Of a DNA stretch of 64,000 nucleotides, positions 28,938-39,806 are shown in pieces (the stretch's first letter is position 1; every line of letters starts with the position of its first letter). The position numbers were made by a program, and so were the translations under genes. Source of the DNA: Isochrysis galbana (taxonomy: Eukaryota; Haptophyta; Isochrysidales; Isochrysidaceae); NCBI GenBank assembly GCA_018136815.1, contig CM030940.1, forward strand, positions 2,970,601 through 3,034,600, written 5' to 3'. The notes beneath the pieces were generated by a model. The model made no database searches. It was not told where the DNA came from and worked only from the letters and a program-made list of their open reading frames with translations.

Positions 28938-29939
28938 ATGGAGCGTGCCGCGACCGCTCCCGAGCCCCAGGCGACCCTCGTCACCGCGCCCCACCTGGGA
29001 CGCCCCATGCCGCCCGAGGCGGCTCGTCAGAAAGCCCTCTCAGAGCCCATTCAACCCATCCAAACCACACCCGCGCATGCGCGCGGGGTGGCGAGCACTG
29101 GCACCGAAAAGGTTGCCACCATGGCTCTGCGTAGCATGCAGGGGGTCTTTGAGACCCCCTCCAACAGTGGGAAACCCTCCCACCCCAAGAGCACCTCATG
29201 TGGGAGGGCAGCTCTGCTGCCCTCCCCATGGTGGAAACCTCTACCATCAGTGCACCCACCATGGGAGGGCACTTCACAACCATCAATCTTCCCTGGAGAG
29301 CACCCCATGCCTCTGTTTCCCAACTTGTTGACACACTTGTTTCCTTCACCCCACTCTTGTGGGCCACAAGTACCTACAGCTCAGTGCCCTGCCTTGGGCA
29401 CTCTTTCAACACTAGACTCCCTCTCCCACTCCCCCTTCACACCACAACCAACCCAAACATCACGAACCCCCTCACCCTCTGTTTCAAGCACCAAAAATTT
29501 CAACTCAAGACCCATGTTGATACACTTATCGTTTTCACCCCACTCTTGTGGGCCACAACTACCTACAACTCAATGCCCTTTGGGCCCTCTTCCAATACTT
29601 GAATCCCTCTCCCACTCCCTCTTCCAACTACAACCAACTCAAGAAGCACAAACCCCCTCGTTCTCTGTTTCAAGCACCAATAATTTCGACTCAAGACAAG
29701 AGGGAGGACATGTCTTGAGGCGGCGTCGCTGCCCATGCCTAGCGCAAGGGTATAGCGCCCCCACTCAGACATCTCCTTCCCCACAGCTCCTCTCTGAGGA
29801 GTTGCTCCTCTCCCTCCCATTAGGCCCCCTTGCCTGCGAGACCAGAACGGGATCCTGGCGTAGGGGGCTGTCTGAGTGTGGAGGGAGGGGCGCTCTGGCT
29901 AGCGCAGGTAGAAAGCTAGTGAAGAGCTGGGTGGCATAA
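28938..29939 (+). CDS. 334-codon open frame inside the insertion, probably not a gene
   Basis: ATG at 28938 directly after the hairpin begins MERAATAPEPQ; related copies at 14595 and 55164 also begin MER. The product is Pro/Ser/Thr-rich without a known domain, and part of it is a tandem DNA duplication. It runs against the inferred direction of the element. Possible but unsupported as protein. Confidence 0.2.
   Translation: MERAATAPEPQATLVTAPHLGRPMPPEAARQKALSEPIQPIQTTPAHARGVASTGTEKVATMALRSMQGVFETPSNSGKPSHPKSTSCGRAALLPSPWWKPLPSVHPPWEGTSQPSIFPGEHPMPLFPNLLTHLFPSPHSCGPQVPTAQCPALGTLSTLDSLSHSPFTPQPTQTSRTPSPSVSSTKNFNSRPMLIHLSFSPHSCGPQLPTTQCPLGPLPILESLSHSLFQLQPTQEAQTPSFSVSSTNNFDSRQEGGHVLRRRRCPCLAQGYSAPTQTSPSPQLLSEELLLSLPLGPLACETRTGSWRRGLSECGGRGALASAGRKLVKSWVA
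29330..29700. repeat. tandem duplication of about 190 bases
   Basis: Shared blocks in order: TTCACCCCACTCTTGTGGGC at 29344 and 29534, CTCCCTCTCCCACTCCC-type sequence, ACCCCCTC, and TCTGTTTCAAGCACCAA at 29480 and 29668. The two copies have diverged by small changes. Confidence 0.8.
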
Positions 29940-30053
29940 GGGGGGAAGGGTGCTTGCGCTTGCCGCGGCAGGGTGTCCTGTCTTGAGTGAGCGCTAGTCC
30001 CGTTCCTTTGCCGCGCCGCGACCCATAAAAATTTTTTTGTGTCTGTCCTCTCA

Positions 30054-30290
30054 AAACTTACTTTTATAGTTCGGGGTCAATGGGGGCCTCGCGCCCCACT
30101 CTCTCCATCGCGGACACCCCCCGGGGTGGGCCCGTACAATCAACCCCAGCCCCTGCCGTATGGTAGGGGCTGGGCAATCATCAATCTGGCCCAGGCCCCT
30201 AGTGGGCGCGGGCCGCGACTCGCACTCCCACGCCCAGCATGGGCCTGCCCTCGAGCTGACTTCCCCCCCCATCCCTGATCGCCAGGCAGA
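30054..30290 (-). mobile_element. hairpin-ended dispersed repeat, type A copy 2
   Basis: Reverse complement of type A: weak hairpin at 30054-30071, GGGGTCAATGGGGGCCTCGC, TCCATCGCGGACACCCCCCG, an internal hairpin at 30145-30174 (CCCAGCCCCTGCC / GGTAGGGGCTGGG), and the GGGCGCGGGCC and CCCTCGAGCTGAC blocks. Confidence 0.65.
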
Positions 30291-30388
30291 CGGAGGACTT
30301 TGGGCGGCTCCCAGGCCCGAAATTCCTCGGCCGACGGCACAACAAGTCCCTCAGCAAGTGCGATTTCTTCAAACTCAAGCTCATTCAT

Positions 30389-30640
30389 AAGTCGCGTTCC
30401 GTCAAAAGAGGGCCAGGTGATAATTTTTTTTCGCTCAGAACGCTTGTTTTCTTTTTAGGTAGGAATGTCTCAACAATTCCTCTAGCATTTACGAAGATGA
30501 GTACAAAAGCTAATCACGACACATACAAGGACGCGGCGCGTGCGCAAAGCAACTCCCCCCCCCCCCCCCCACATAGTAACCCCCCCAGCTACGCAGGCTG
30601 AGTTTTCATCTTTTTCGTCTTTTTCTCACACCCCTCATCC
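30389..30640 (-). mobile_element. repeat family E, copy 5, rearranged
   Basis: 30389-30417 is the terminal motif (AAGTCGCGTTCCGTCAAAAG AGGGCCAGG); 30583-30634 is the inverted end of the family E reading frame (AGCTACGCAGGCTGAGTTTT and following). A C run lies between. Confidence 0.6.
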
Positions 30641-31367
30641 TCGATCCTATTGTCGATGTCCTGAGGGAGGGCGCGGCGAGCAGATGCCGCTTGTTTGGGA
30701 CTCGTAGAGACTCGTAGACTCGAAATTGTTACTCGGAAGACTCGGGGCTTGGGGTACTCAGGGGGTCAGCTGCAGGCCACCAACAAGCGCTCTCTGAAAA
30801 CAACACCACACCACCCAACCCTCTGCACTCCGACATTAACAGTAAAAGACCGGAAACTTACGTTGAAGGCCCCCCGGCCCCCCCCCTCTGATGAGCAGAG
30901 ACAGACGGGAGTGCCCACGAGAAACCGAGGAGAGAGAGGGAGAGAGGGAGAGAACGAGGGCTCGAGGGTCAAAACACAATTCGGACTCAGCCGGCTCGGA
31001 CTACGGAATAAATGCCGACGGCGGGGGCGGGGGGGGAACTGCGGAGGGGGGGACTGCGGAGGGGGGGGGGACTGAAGGGGGGGGGACTGCGGAGGGGAAA
31101 TCTGAAAGCGAGTGGCCCAGCTCCGCTATCTGCACCTGCGTTTCTTACTTTAAACGCAAACGCGTGTACAATTACAATTACCGTAACGGTAAAAATAAAA
31201 CTCAAATCCTCGAATTTCGAAACGAAAATCGGTGAACCAGGCTTTGAGCCCAGGGAGAACCCGAATCTGAACGCCTTGCGCGACCACGACGAACATAGAA
31301 GACGGTATATAACGAAGAAGGCTCGTACTCATGCCGAAATATTCATGCCAAAAGGCCTGAACACAAA
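30641..31367. other. intergenic, low complexity
   Basis: Includes GA-rich tracts (30930-30960), G-rich tandem units GACTGCGGAGGGG at about 31040-31100, and AT-rich sequence. No gene seen. Confidence 0.4.
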
Positions 31368-31532
31368 ACACTCGCGACCCGCGCCCACTGGGGGTCTGGG
31401 TCAGATTGTTGAATGCCCAGCCCCTGCCCGAAGGCAGGGGCTGAGGTTGATTGTACGGGCCCACCCCGGGGGGTGTCCGCGATGGAGAGAGGGGGGCGCG
31501 AGGCGCCCCCATTGACCCCCACTTACAAAAGT
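31368..31532 (+). mobile_element. hairpin-ended dispersed repeat, type A copy 3 (short)
   Basis: Only the 3' half of type A: CCCGCGCCCACTGGGGGTCT, internal hairpin 31418-31443, GTGTCCGCGATGGAGAG, CCCCCATTGACCCCC and the terminal ACTTACAAAAGT at 31521-31532. Confidence 0.65.
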
Positions 31533-32029
31533 AGGTTCCGGATAGGTGGTGTATAAAATAAAATAATTAATGTTATATCCTAGCCAACCCCACTAGCTAA
31601 TTGGACACAACTTTTCCGTCCCGGAATCCCGCCATGCCTGACGAGCCAGGTGTCCGAGTGCTACCGGGGGGAGGGGGCACCGCCCCCTCCCCCCGATATT
31701 CGTCCTCCCCCCAGTGCACGCACCGAGCCCGCGCACCCCAGCACGTCCTCTCCTCGAGTCCACGCTGGGGGAAAACCCCTTTCGGGTAAAAACAACGCAG
31801 GGGGGGGGGGGGGGCACTCATGAATAGGAGCCCAGAAACGCTAATCTCTCCTCGCAAGAGCGAGTGGCCGCAGCGAGCCGCGGCCCTTCCCTCCTGGTTC
31901 TGGCGCCCCCGTCTTCTCTTACCCAAACGGGGCGAGAAGACACGTAAACGCCGGAGGGGAGAGCTGCCACTCCCCCCTCCCCTCCCTCTTCCCTTTTCCT
32001 CCTCTCTTCCCTGCGGCGGGGGCCCATGG
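31533..32029. other. intergenic, no gene seen
   Basis: G/C-rich sequence with a G run at 31801-31814. No supported exon. Confidence 0.4.
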
Positions 32030-32431
32030 CGCGCGCCTGCGGCCCCTCTTCAGGTCCCCAGGAGGCCAGCAGGGGCCTGGGAGCGCAGCTCAGGGGGCAG
32101 GTGAGGCTGGGGCATGGCCCTGGCCCCTCCTGCCTCTCCATCGCTGGCTCTCGCGAGCCCCTGCCAGTCGACTGGAGCTGGCTGGGGGGTCCTGATCAGG
32201 GGGGCCCAGGGGGAGGAGGGGCTGGTCAGAGGGATGGGCTGGCCACGACAGGCCAGGGCGGGCGAATCAGGCGTGCCTGTGGGGAGATAGATGGGTCAGC
32301 ATGGCAGTGTTCTCCTGGCAAGCCATCAGGCATGCCAGGAGAGTGGGTGGTTCCTCCCCCATGGCGGGGGAGGAGTGGAGAGAGGGGGGGGCTCGTGCCC
32401 CGCCATGGGTGAACCAAGTATAAACTTAGTT
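32030..32431 (+). mobile_element. hairpin-ended dispersed repeat, type B copy 3
   Basis: Longest plus-strand type B copy. The 5' part (AGCTCAGGGGGCAG, CCTGGCCCCTCCTGCCTCTC) is shared with type A, the 3' part with 17880-18109, including the hairpin CCTGGCA..TGCCAGG (32314-32339), CCATGGGTG and the terminal hairpin 32412-32431 (AACCAAGT/ACTTAGTT, loop ATAA, one mismatch). Confidence 0.65.
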
Positions 32432-33273
32432 GAGTTGCATTAGACATAAGACTTCCCTCGCAAAAAAGTCAACAGTAAAGAGGAAATAGTAGTTGGCAGT
32501 CGCATAGGTAAAGACCACAAGCAAGACGACGCTCTCCCATGAAGGACAACGTGTGAAACATGAGACGACGAGCAATCAGCAGCCACACAAACATAAGATG
32601 CGCCTTATCGTTATCCAATCTGTCGTCTCAGGCGTCAAGCGTGGCGGCGGAGCCTCACGAAACACTTGATTGAATGGATGGGCGGTGTTGACGAAGAGAA
32701 AAAGATGCAAGAAGCAGTGGGCAGAAGCGCGTCCACCCTGCCTCGTCGTCACTGAGAGACGGTCTTGCGCCCATGCGCTACGGGCAAAGCGCAGGGTGAC
32801 CCAGGAAATTGCAGGAAAGTGGCGACTAGACACGAAGGATACGAATAAAAGCGGCACGCCTTAGCGATGCACAATGCGTACTCGGCAGGAGCACAGTCGT
32901 ACAAAAAGCCCCTTGCACACCCTCACGGATGACATCGACAATCACAACAACATATAACAAATGGCGTTCCCTTGTCAACAGTGTCCAGGCTGAGTGAGTC
33001 GTAAAATGTCGACTCGTGCATCATGCATGCCAGACAATCGAGGCCTCGTGACGAATGAAAAGCACGTGATGCAGAAGGTTGTAGCACTCGTTCGCGGAAC
33101 TCCGTCCGAGGTTGAGCAAGTGAAGCTCGATCAACCAGCAGAAATATGCTGTGTCTAAGTTGACCCTCATCTTACCGATGATCGAGTGTTGCTGTTCACA
33201 TCACGCTAATGAGCAGGATGTGAATAGCTGCATCACGTCCACACACATTGGTCTCTCTGCCAATGCTGAGAAG
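32432..33273. other. intergenic, 3' side of the GARP gene
   Basis: Unique-looking sequence with ordinary base composition. It should hold the 3' untranslated region of the minus-strand GARP gene. No further gene supported. Confidence 0.4.
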
Positions 33274-34813
33274 TTAAAACATGGGCTTTGCGGTTGTGGA
33301 CGCAGCCGAGACTTGCCCTTCTTTCACAAGAGCCGAATCGCCGTTTCCATCATCGGAGCTCGAGTCCGCTGACTTTCCGAGGGGCAGTATCCGGCTGAGC
33401 TGGGTCAGCAGATCATGTTGCATCCTCATATGGTTCTGCGCACACGGTGATGAACTCAGGTAAGGTCGGCAACTCCCCTCCCACCCCCCTCCCACCCCCT
33501 GCAAAAGCCATATCAAAAAAGCCGAGACGACTTTATCAGGGCATGCCTCTTATGCAAGTTGCTGACAACTGACGTCGCGGCGCCTGAGATAAGAAGTGGA
33601 TGGGGGGAAGGAGAAGCGAACGCACCTGCAGTTCAAGCTGGAGCTTCTGCTTCATCTGCAGGATTGCATTCATCTTTGTTGAAGCCGCATCACCTTCGTC
33701 TCCATCTGATCTCGATTGCATCATGGTCTCCATCTCCGATTGCAGGCGCTTTTGCAGTTGCAGTTGTTTGGTGAGCTGCTGCTGCAGCTCCATCTGAGCG
33801 ACAAGTGTTTCCTCTTGCACTTCCAGGTTGCGTTGCAGCGCAATGGGACTATTAGTCGGAATGATATCCACTTTACCTTCGACTGTACACAAATCATCAA
33901 ATCGACTCTTTACCGACGTGCTCCGCTCAGACGTCCCATCGCCAGCAGCATCTGAGGATTCATCGCCCGCAGATGGCTTAGTTGCGCGCTTTTGCACCTT
34001 TGCTAGTGGTCCATCCTGCACGCCGGCGCCAGCATCCGCCGCCGAGCGCTTTTGCATCATGCATCGGTACTTTTGCAGGTGCGATTTGATGTTGGCTTTT
34101 GTGAGGCCTTCAACGTTCATGAGCCTGAGGATCGACTTTGGTTTGGCGTTGTCGAGTCCGAGTTGATTGCAGGCTGCCTCAAAACGTTGGTGCAGGTCTG
34201 GCGTCCACACGAAGCGCCGCTTTTGCTGGTACTCGTTGCCACCATTGTCAACAGGGTTGCCAGGCATGGGCATGCCTCCCATTTGACTGCCGACTCCACC
34301 AACCACACACGGATATCCCAGCAGATTCATAGAGGGGCCAGTTTGAGCGTGTCCGTTCATGCCTGGATGGATCGCCCCCAGCATCGCTGAGCTCTCGGGC
34401 TGTTGCCTCATCATATGATTCATGGTCACAGCGTCACGAAAAGGGTGCACTGACAGAGGAGGCGGCGCATACTCGATGCGCTCTGTGCTCTGCCCTGCGC
34501 AGCTGGCACCCACTGGCATGCCACTCGATCGCATGCACTGATTCGCAGGGCGGTGATACCCTGGACTCGGCGAAATGTTTTGCTGCATAGGCGGGGCCAT
34601 CGCCAGCGGGACCGAGGAAGCTGGTGGGTGGATCATCTCATAGCTGCGCTCAAGAGAGGCCTCATACACGGCCTCCTGCCGAGCTGCCTCCCTTTGCGCG
34701 CTCGCCCCGTGGCGAATGAGCGCCTCAAGCTGTTCAGCAGCTGCAAGTGAGTTGGAACTGTAGTTGGGCCGAAGTCCACCTCTCAGCGCCTGCTGCACGC
34801 CAACCTCCGCCAT
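33274..34813 (-). CDS. GARP/MYB-CC-like transcription factor
   Basis: Two exons: 34813-33626 and 33435-33274, joined between codons; donor GTGCGT, acceptor GTGTGCGCAG, about 449 residues. An alternative acceptor at about 33495 adds 20 residues. The DNA-binding SHLQKYR-type domain (residues about 201-255) is clear: RFVWTPDLHQRFEAACNQLG, LRLMNVEGLTKANIKSHLQK, followed by YR. A Gln-rich coiled coil follows (EVQEETLVAQMELQQQLTKQ), in the position of the MYB-CC dimerisation helix of PHR1-type phosphate-response factors. The N-terminal third is Met/Pro/Gln-rich. It probably binds DNA as a dimer in the nucleus; the target genes cannot be told from sequence. Confidence 0.82.
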
Positions 34814-35640
34814 GCCCAGCAGGGGCGCCGCTGACCTCGCCCCCCCCCCCCCCCCCTCTTCGCTTCCCGTACGATGCGATCCGCAGGTGCAATACGAAGG
34901 AACATCAGAGAATCTGACGAATCACAGTTTCGTTGAGGCGCATACCCCAACGAAAACCAGTAGCGAGCTGTCATCACCTTCACGCCTTGAGATTGTAGAG
35001 CTCGCGGCCAGTGGGCGGCCACTTACGGCGGCTCCCCGCTCCGCCGCGCGCGCCCTCACGCCCGGGGGGAGGGGGGGGTGGGGGAATGCGGGCAGCCCGC
35101 CGCCTAGAGCGGCGAACGGGCATCTCGTCCCCCGGTCCCCTTCAGCTGGGTGCGACCTCCCCCCCCCCCCCGCGCGGACGAGCCAAGTCGCCGAGCTTCT
35201 CGAGAGCGGGGGGCGCGCGAGTACGAGCTTGCGATTGGCTGGGTTTCGGCTGTCGAGCGTGTTTGATGGCGCGCCTTCGTGGCCGCGGGCACGCAGACAA
35301 AACATGCCGGAAGGGAATCGAAACCGATCATGACATTCCCCCCCCCCACTCCCCCCCCCGCAAGCAGCCATCACTGGTGGCGTGGGGCCCTCTCCTAAGT
35401 AAGCCTCATTCTTTTTTCTTGCTCTGCTGCCATCACGCTGCAACGGGCTGCGAGATGCGGCCCGCGATCGACCGCGTGATGCGTTGGGGCACCCCCACTT
35501 GATCGAGAAAGAATCCTCAGAATCTTTCGAATCAAGTGGACCTCGTTCAAGTACAGGTGGATTTTTTCTGCCGTTGTCCAAGTTGCTAAAAAAAGGTCGC
35601 AGCAGTTTTTGGCGGAGGGGGTCAGCGACCTGGATGGGAA
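34814..35640. other. GARP gene 5' flank
   Basis: Contains C/G runs (34839-34856, 35158-35170, 35337-35360). Several Ala/Arg-rich frames exist on both strands, as expected for GC-rich DNA; none is supported. Confidence 0.4.
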
Positions 35641-35666
35641 ATACGGTGCTGGGGCCTGCAAATACA

Positions 35667-35780
35667 GCCAAATACATATGTATTTGGCCTCCGGCCAATA
35701 CATTTCAAATACATTCGAGGCATACAACCCACAACCCAGGACGCGCTTCAAATACACAGCCAAATACATATGTATTTGGC
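35667..35780. repeat. two identical 22-base palindromes, 92 bases apart
   Basis: The perfect palindrome CCAAATACATATGTATTTGG (with one more G/C pair outside) lies at 35667-35688 and 35759-35780. Between them lie further TTTCAAATACA and CTTCAAATACA copies. Confidence 0.9.
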
Positions 35781-35846
35781 CTCTAGCAGGTTGCCATAAT
35801 ACGTTCAGGGGGCCTAGTGTATTATGTATTATACTACCTCTAGCTC

Positions 35847-35930
35847 TAGCCCGGTCACTCACTATAGGGGTGCGGAAGGCACCAGCTACAATGGGTAAAT
35901 GAAGGTCTAAATAAGCTCCCTATCCCTATG
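35847..35930. repeat. repeat F, copy 1
   Basis: TAGCCCGGTCACTCACTA, GGGGTGCGGA, TCTAAATAAGCT and TATGGGTTCCGGTA recur in the same order at 47077-47163. Non-coding; class unknown. Confidence 0.7.
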
Positions 35931-37204
35931 GGTTCCGGTAGGATGGATTGTCGAACACGCGATGACTACTGACTCGTGGGCAGAGGGCCGTTCGATCGAG
36001 CCGGCAGCTGACGCGGCCGTGAAGGAATCGTAGGTGGTTGCTTGCGGGAATATGTCTGAGAGGTCATAGTAGAAGTCGGGTCTGACAGCTTCTACCATCG
36101 AGTGCGAGGGACGAGAAGAGAGACGGAGGTTCGGAGGCTCACAACGCGCGGCGTTGGAGGGTAGGGCCGAGGCTAGCTAGCGAGCTAGAGGAAGAGAGAG
36201 AAGGAGAATGAGAGCTTCTTAGGTCCAAGGTAGACACGAGAGACTACAACGCAGGGACTCAAAAAGATCCCTCGTCACGCAGACACACACGAACTAATCC
36301 AAACAGGGCGAAAACTAACCACACTCAGGGCGGACTGTCAAGCGTCGGCACCAAGGCAACTCATCGGCGCACAGACCTGCGAAACAGAGAAGTCGGAACA
36401 ACGAGAGCAGACCTCGCTGTGGAGCTACCGCCGATATACGAAGAGAAGACGGAAGACTACAACCGATGCACGAAGAGAAGACGGGAGACAGTCGTGGAAC
36501 GTTTGATGACATCGAAAGAAAGTAAGAGAAGGGGTAGAATGTCGCCGACGAGACCTTGAGGCTTAAAGTAAACCACCGGTTAGAAGTAAAAGTCTGTCAT
36601 CGTATGGAATACGACACTCCCCGACTAAATTCGAGTCGTCTCGACGAGCGGCATGGAAGGAGAACAAAGCAACCGAAATAGGAGAAATCCGCGAACAAAT
36701 CAACCGAAATAGAAGAAACCCAGAATTAGAACAACGAGGCGAGAGGAACCCAAGTTAACCGAGAAACCAAACATGGAAGGCGACGCTGGAAATAGAAGAC
36801 GAGAGCACCCGTGGGCCCTTTGTTTGAGCACAAATTCGGAAGCTTGACGCGGCAACCTATTTGTACGCATCGTCCCACCCATTTCTCCCTTTTACAGGAG
36901 TTTTGCTCGGGTGTTGCGGTGGGTGCAACCGCAGACGACACGCGTCTCGTCTCCTGCAAACAACGGCGACAGCGAATAAAGAGGAACAATCTACTACAAC
37001 AACGAAAGGGAGGGAATGATTCCGAAGACACGCGAAACTCGGTGAAGAGCAATCTCCGACGACCCTATTATTGGAGTCAAAGAGAGAAGTCGCAGAGGGG
37101 GAGGGAGAAAGGCCGAGGACTGAGCGTCGAGCGATGGCAGCGAAGAACGGATCCATGATGACCGAGGAGAACCGCTGTGATTCCGACTAAGAGGTTTCGC
37201 TACT
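35931..37204. other. intergenic purine-rich region
   Basis: Plus strand is A/G-rich with many GAAGAGAG, GGAAGAC and ACCGAAATAG-type words (for example CAACCGAAATAGAAGAAACC near 36700). The 3' part may be the 3' tail of the minus-strand LINE fragment at 37205. No gene seen. Confidence 0.4.
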
Positions 37205-37546
37205 TTAGGTGATGTGTCGTATGTCCAGACCTCTTGCCACTTGCAAGAGGTCCTCCGACGTTCCTATGTTGAAATCCTTGTCCACCGTATACAGCGGGCT
37301 TATCATTTTCTTAATGTGTTTGTTGCTCGGGGCGCGTAACCCCATACTCTCTCGTTGTTTTTTTAGCCTCTGAAAGAAACCGACTTTCGCCGTTACTAGC
37401 AGGTGATATCTCGTAAGGATCGCTCTTAAGATCGACCTGACGGACCTGCCGTCCGCGTTGCCATACTGGATGTTATAGACGTCGGTTAGGATATATCTCC
37501 ACGCCAAGATACCTAGGTATCCCGAGGAGGGGTGCGGTCTTTCCAC
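37205..37546 (-). pseudogene. LINE fragment, C-terminal end
   Basis: Reads GILAWRYILTDVYNIQYG, then LTRYHLLVTAKVGFFQRL, then MISPLYTVDKDFNIGTSEDL, aligning with the last 110 residues of the LINE at 23546 (IIAWKYIIKDFYRVDYEAY and following). More diverged than the other copies, so it may be a second LINE subfamily. Confidence 0.65.
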
Positions 37547-37599
37547 CTGATACCTGATAGCAGAAAAGACGTTGGGCCATTGACCCGTGTCACATTAAT

Positions 37600-37830
37600 T
37601 CGCTCGAGAAGGTCCGCTCGTCCGCTCGTTCCTCGGGCTGTGCTCGTATTACCGCCGTTTCATCAAAGGCTTCGCCCATATTGCGGCTCCCCTCACCGAC
37701 CTCACTCGCACCGGAGTTGATGTCGCCCAGCAGTCGCAGTCGCCTAAGTGCCAGGCGGCCATCGCCCGCCTCATCGAGGGCCTTCGTTCGCTGTCGCATG
37801 GAGGCCTTCGCTCGCTTGTCGCCATCGGAT
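37600..37830 (+). pseudogene. Gypsy reverse-transcriptase fragment
   Basis: Reads FLGLCSYYRRFIKGFAHIAA, then PLTDLTRTGVDVAQQSQSPK, the connection region between RT and RNase H of Ty3/Gypsy elements, then loses frame. Only this piece is present. Confidence 0.7.
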
Positions 37831-39017
37831 CGCGCCCTCGTCTCTCTGCTCGATACACCCTCTGCGTTCTTCTGATAATCGCGACTGTCACGCTCTCTCC
37901 GATATCTCTCAGCGCCGTCGTTTACGTTTGATCGGGGTACGGGAACGTACGGGAATTCCTTTCCCGTTCCCCCCGCGGTCGCCGAATTTCCCCCCCGCGG
38001 CCGCCGAATAGTTCCCCCCGCGTGGAGCTCTCTTGTTTCCTGTCAGCAAGCCGTCATTTTCCCCACGAAAATCGCCTTGCAAAACCACTGACTTAACCCC
38101 CCCCGGAGCAAGTGTTACAGGGCCAGCCGTGTAATAGTTGGGCGTTAGCCACACCGCATAAACCCTCAGGTAAAACTCTCATAAAAGAGAGAAGAGAGGG
38201 GACTATTATACTGAATCCTGCGGTCTTGCGGACTGCCGTCTCCCACTTGTTCTTGTTCTTGTTGTAAGACGTGCCAAGCGCGCAACTTTACTTCAAGTTC
38301 AACTTTACAACAACATGACTAGTATAAGCGTAGAAGCAATTTCCGCGCGCACTTTTGCGCGCGAGCGCCTCCCTGCGGGGGGCCAAATGTCCTGGGACAT
38401 TTCGAAAACGTCCCGTTCCCAGAAGCCTGCCCAAATGTCTTCTGTCTTCTGCGGAACGGGACATGGACATAACACATAACCGCCTACCCCTATCTGCGCC
38501 AAGCGCCAACGCGCATGCGCATGGAACGCGAAAGCGTCTCTGCTGTCTGCTGCTAGTGCTAGCGCTAGCAGTGGGCGTTCCAAGAGGCGGCGGCCAGCCG
38601 GCAGGTCTCCTTGCCGCCTCATACGCACCATCCAGGCGCAGAGCATCGCCAAATCTGCGTCCTCCAACTCCGCCGCGGTGAAGGGGCGCGTGGGCATTGC
38701 TCCCCTTCCTTCCGTCCGGCGCGGCCATCTACTTATTTAGAAGGGGAACGGCCAATTTACCTTTTGCAGAGCGGGCGCAATACGGCCCCAATAGCGGCTG
38801 CGCGCTATTGGGGTGGTTGCTATTGACTCCCTAATGAGGCGTGCAAAAACCCTCTACTGTTGGGGCGGGGCGATGTCAGCCCTTTCTGCCTATCCATTGA
38901 GTCGGCCGCAAAACCCTCGTTCTACTTACTAGTAAAAAAAAGTTGCGGCGGGCGGGTTGCGGCGGGTGGCGCTCGCGAGGCGCGACCCGAAGCCACGCCG
39001 AGTGGTGGCGCCTGCCA
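37831..39017. other. intergenic, one doubtful minus-strand frame
   Basis: A minus-strand frame from the ATG at 38697 (MPTRPFTAAELEDADLAML) looks protein-like for about 35 residues, but no family or splice structure supports it. 38860-39017 is the 5' flank of the next gene. Confidence 0.3.
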
Positions 39018-39806
39018 ATGCACGCCGTCCTGCTCCTCACCGTAGCCGGAGTCAACCACCGACTTGTCTCATCTTTTCCGGCGCAAACTGTGCGCCGCGT
39101 ACCATGTCTTCATCTCATGGCGTCGTCAGAGCACCCGGGTCACAATCAGTCACAACCACTCTCAAGGACTGACCTCAATGACAGCCGCAATGCTCCGGAT
39201 TCAGTGCAAAAGTCCTTCTCTGCCGAGATTTACGAGGCGTTCGAGGCCGGAAAATCCTACGGCAGCAGTTTGCGTAATCGATTCGTTGCACCGGCGATCG
39301 ACGATCCAGGCCTCCCATTCGCTGACGCGCTTACGTCAATCTCCGCTACGCTTCTTGTGGCAGGACTTTCTCTCTCTGGTTTTGTACCTCCAGTGAGTTG
39401 GCTGCAAAAAGCCGACTGGATGCCAGCATGGCGTGCTCTCCCGTACATTCCTCCCGCTATTGTGCACGGCACACAACTAGCATCCTGCTGGGTTCTTGGG
39501 GCTCTTGCGGCCAACGCCTTTGAGCGGGAAGCCTTCTGTGGAGGACTTGGTACTGCATTATCTAGAACATGGCGCGCAGGCGCTTTTGCCATTGGAGTGC
39601 TCCTTCTGGGTACACAGATGCGGACCTACGTGGAGTTGACGGCAGCTGGTCTAGAACCATTCCTTGGTGCAAGCCGTGAGGTTGACTTCCGATTGATAAG
39701 TGAGGCAAACTCGCTCATCATCGATTGTGTAGCACAAGCATTCTTCTTGACAGCATTCCGAATCTACCGTTGGTGGGACGCACAGCCAGCTGGCCCGAGG
39801 AAATAG
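39018..39806 (+). CDS. multi-pass membrane protein with plastid-type leader
   Basis: 262 residues from the ATG at 39018. The N-terminus MHAVLLLTVAGVNHRLVSSF followed by PAQTVRR looks like a signal peptide cleaved before Phe, then a basic Ser/Thr-rich stretch, as in bipartite plastid leaders of algae with secondary red plastids. The mature part has about four hydrophobic segments (ADALTSISATLLVAGLSLSG, LPYIPPAIVHGTQLASCWVL, WRAGAFAIGVLLLGTQM, NSLIIDCVAQAFFLTAF). I do not recognise the family. A plastid-membrane location is inference from the leader alone. An upstream in-frame ATG is absent; the frame from 38943 uses a non-ATG codon. Confidence 0.65.
   Translation: MHAVLLLTVAGVNHRLVSSFPAQTVRRVPCLHLMASSEHPGHNQSQPLSRTDLNDSRNAPDSVQKSFSAEIYEAFEAGKSYGSSLRNRFVAPAIDDPGLPFADALTSISATLLVAGLSLSGFVPPVSWLQKADWMPAWRALPYIPPAIVHGTQLASCWVLGALAANAFEREAFCGGLGTALSRTWRAGAFAIGVLLLGTQMRTYVELTAAGLEPFLGASREVDFRLISEANSLIIDCVAQAFFLTAFRIYRWWDAQPAGPRK

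Larger units (their letters stand above)
28896..30058 (-). mobile_element. 1.1 kb insertion with hairpin end and 24-base target duplication (type C copy 3)
   Basis: The 24 bases beginning TTTTGTGTCTGTCCTCTCAA at 28896-28919 are repeated exactly at 30035-30058. Inside the left copy lies a hairpin (AAACTA/TAGTTT, 28915-28932) followed on the plus strand by CTATGGAGCG, the type C terminal signature. The right copy runs into the hairpin of type A copy 2. The simplest reading is that this element inserted at the 3' edge of the older type A element, duplicating its flank. Confidence 0.55.
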
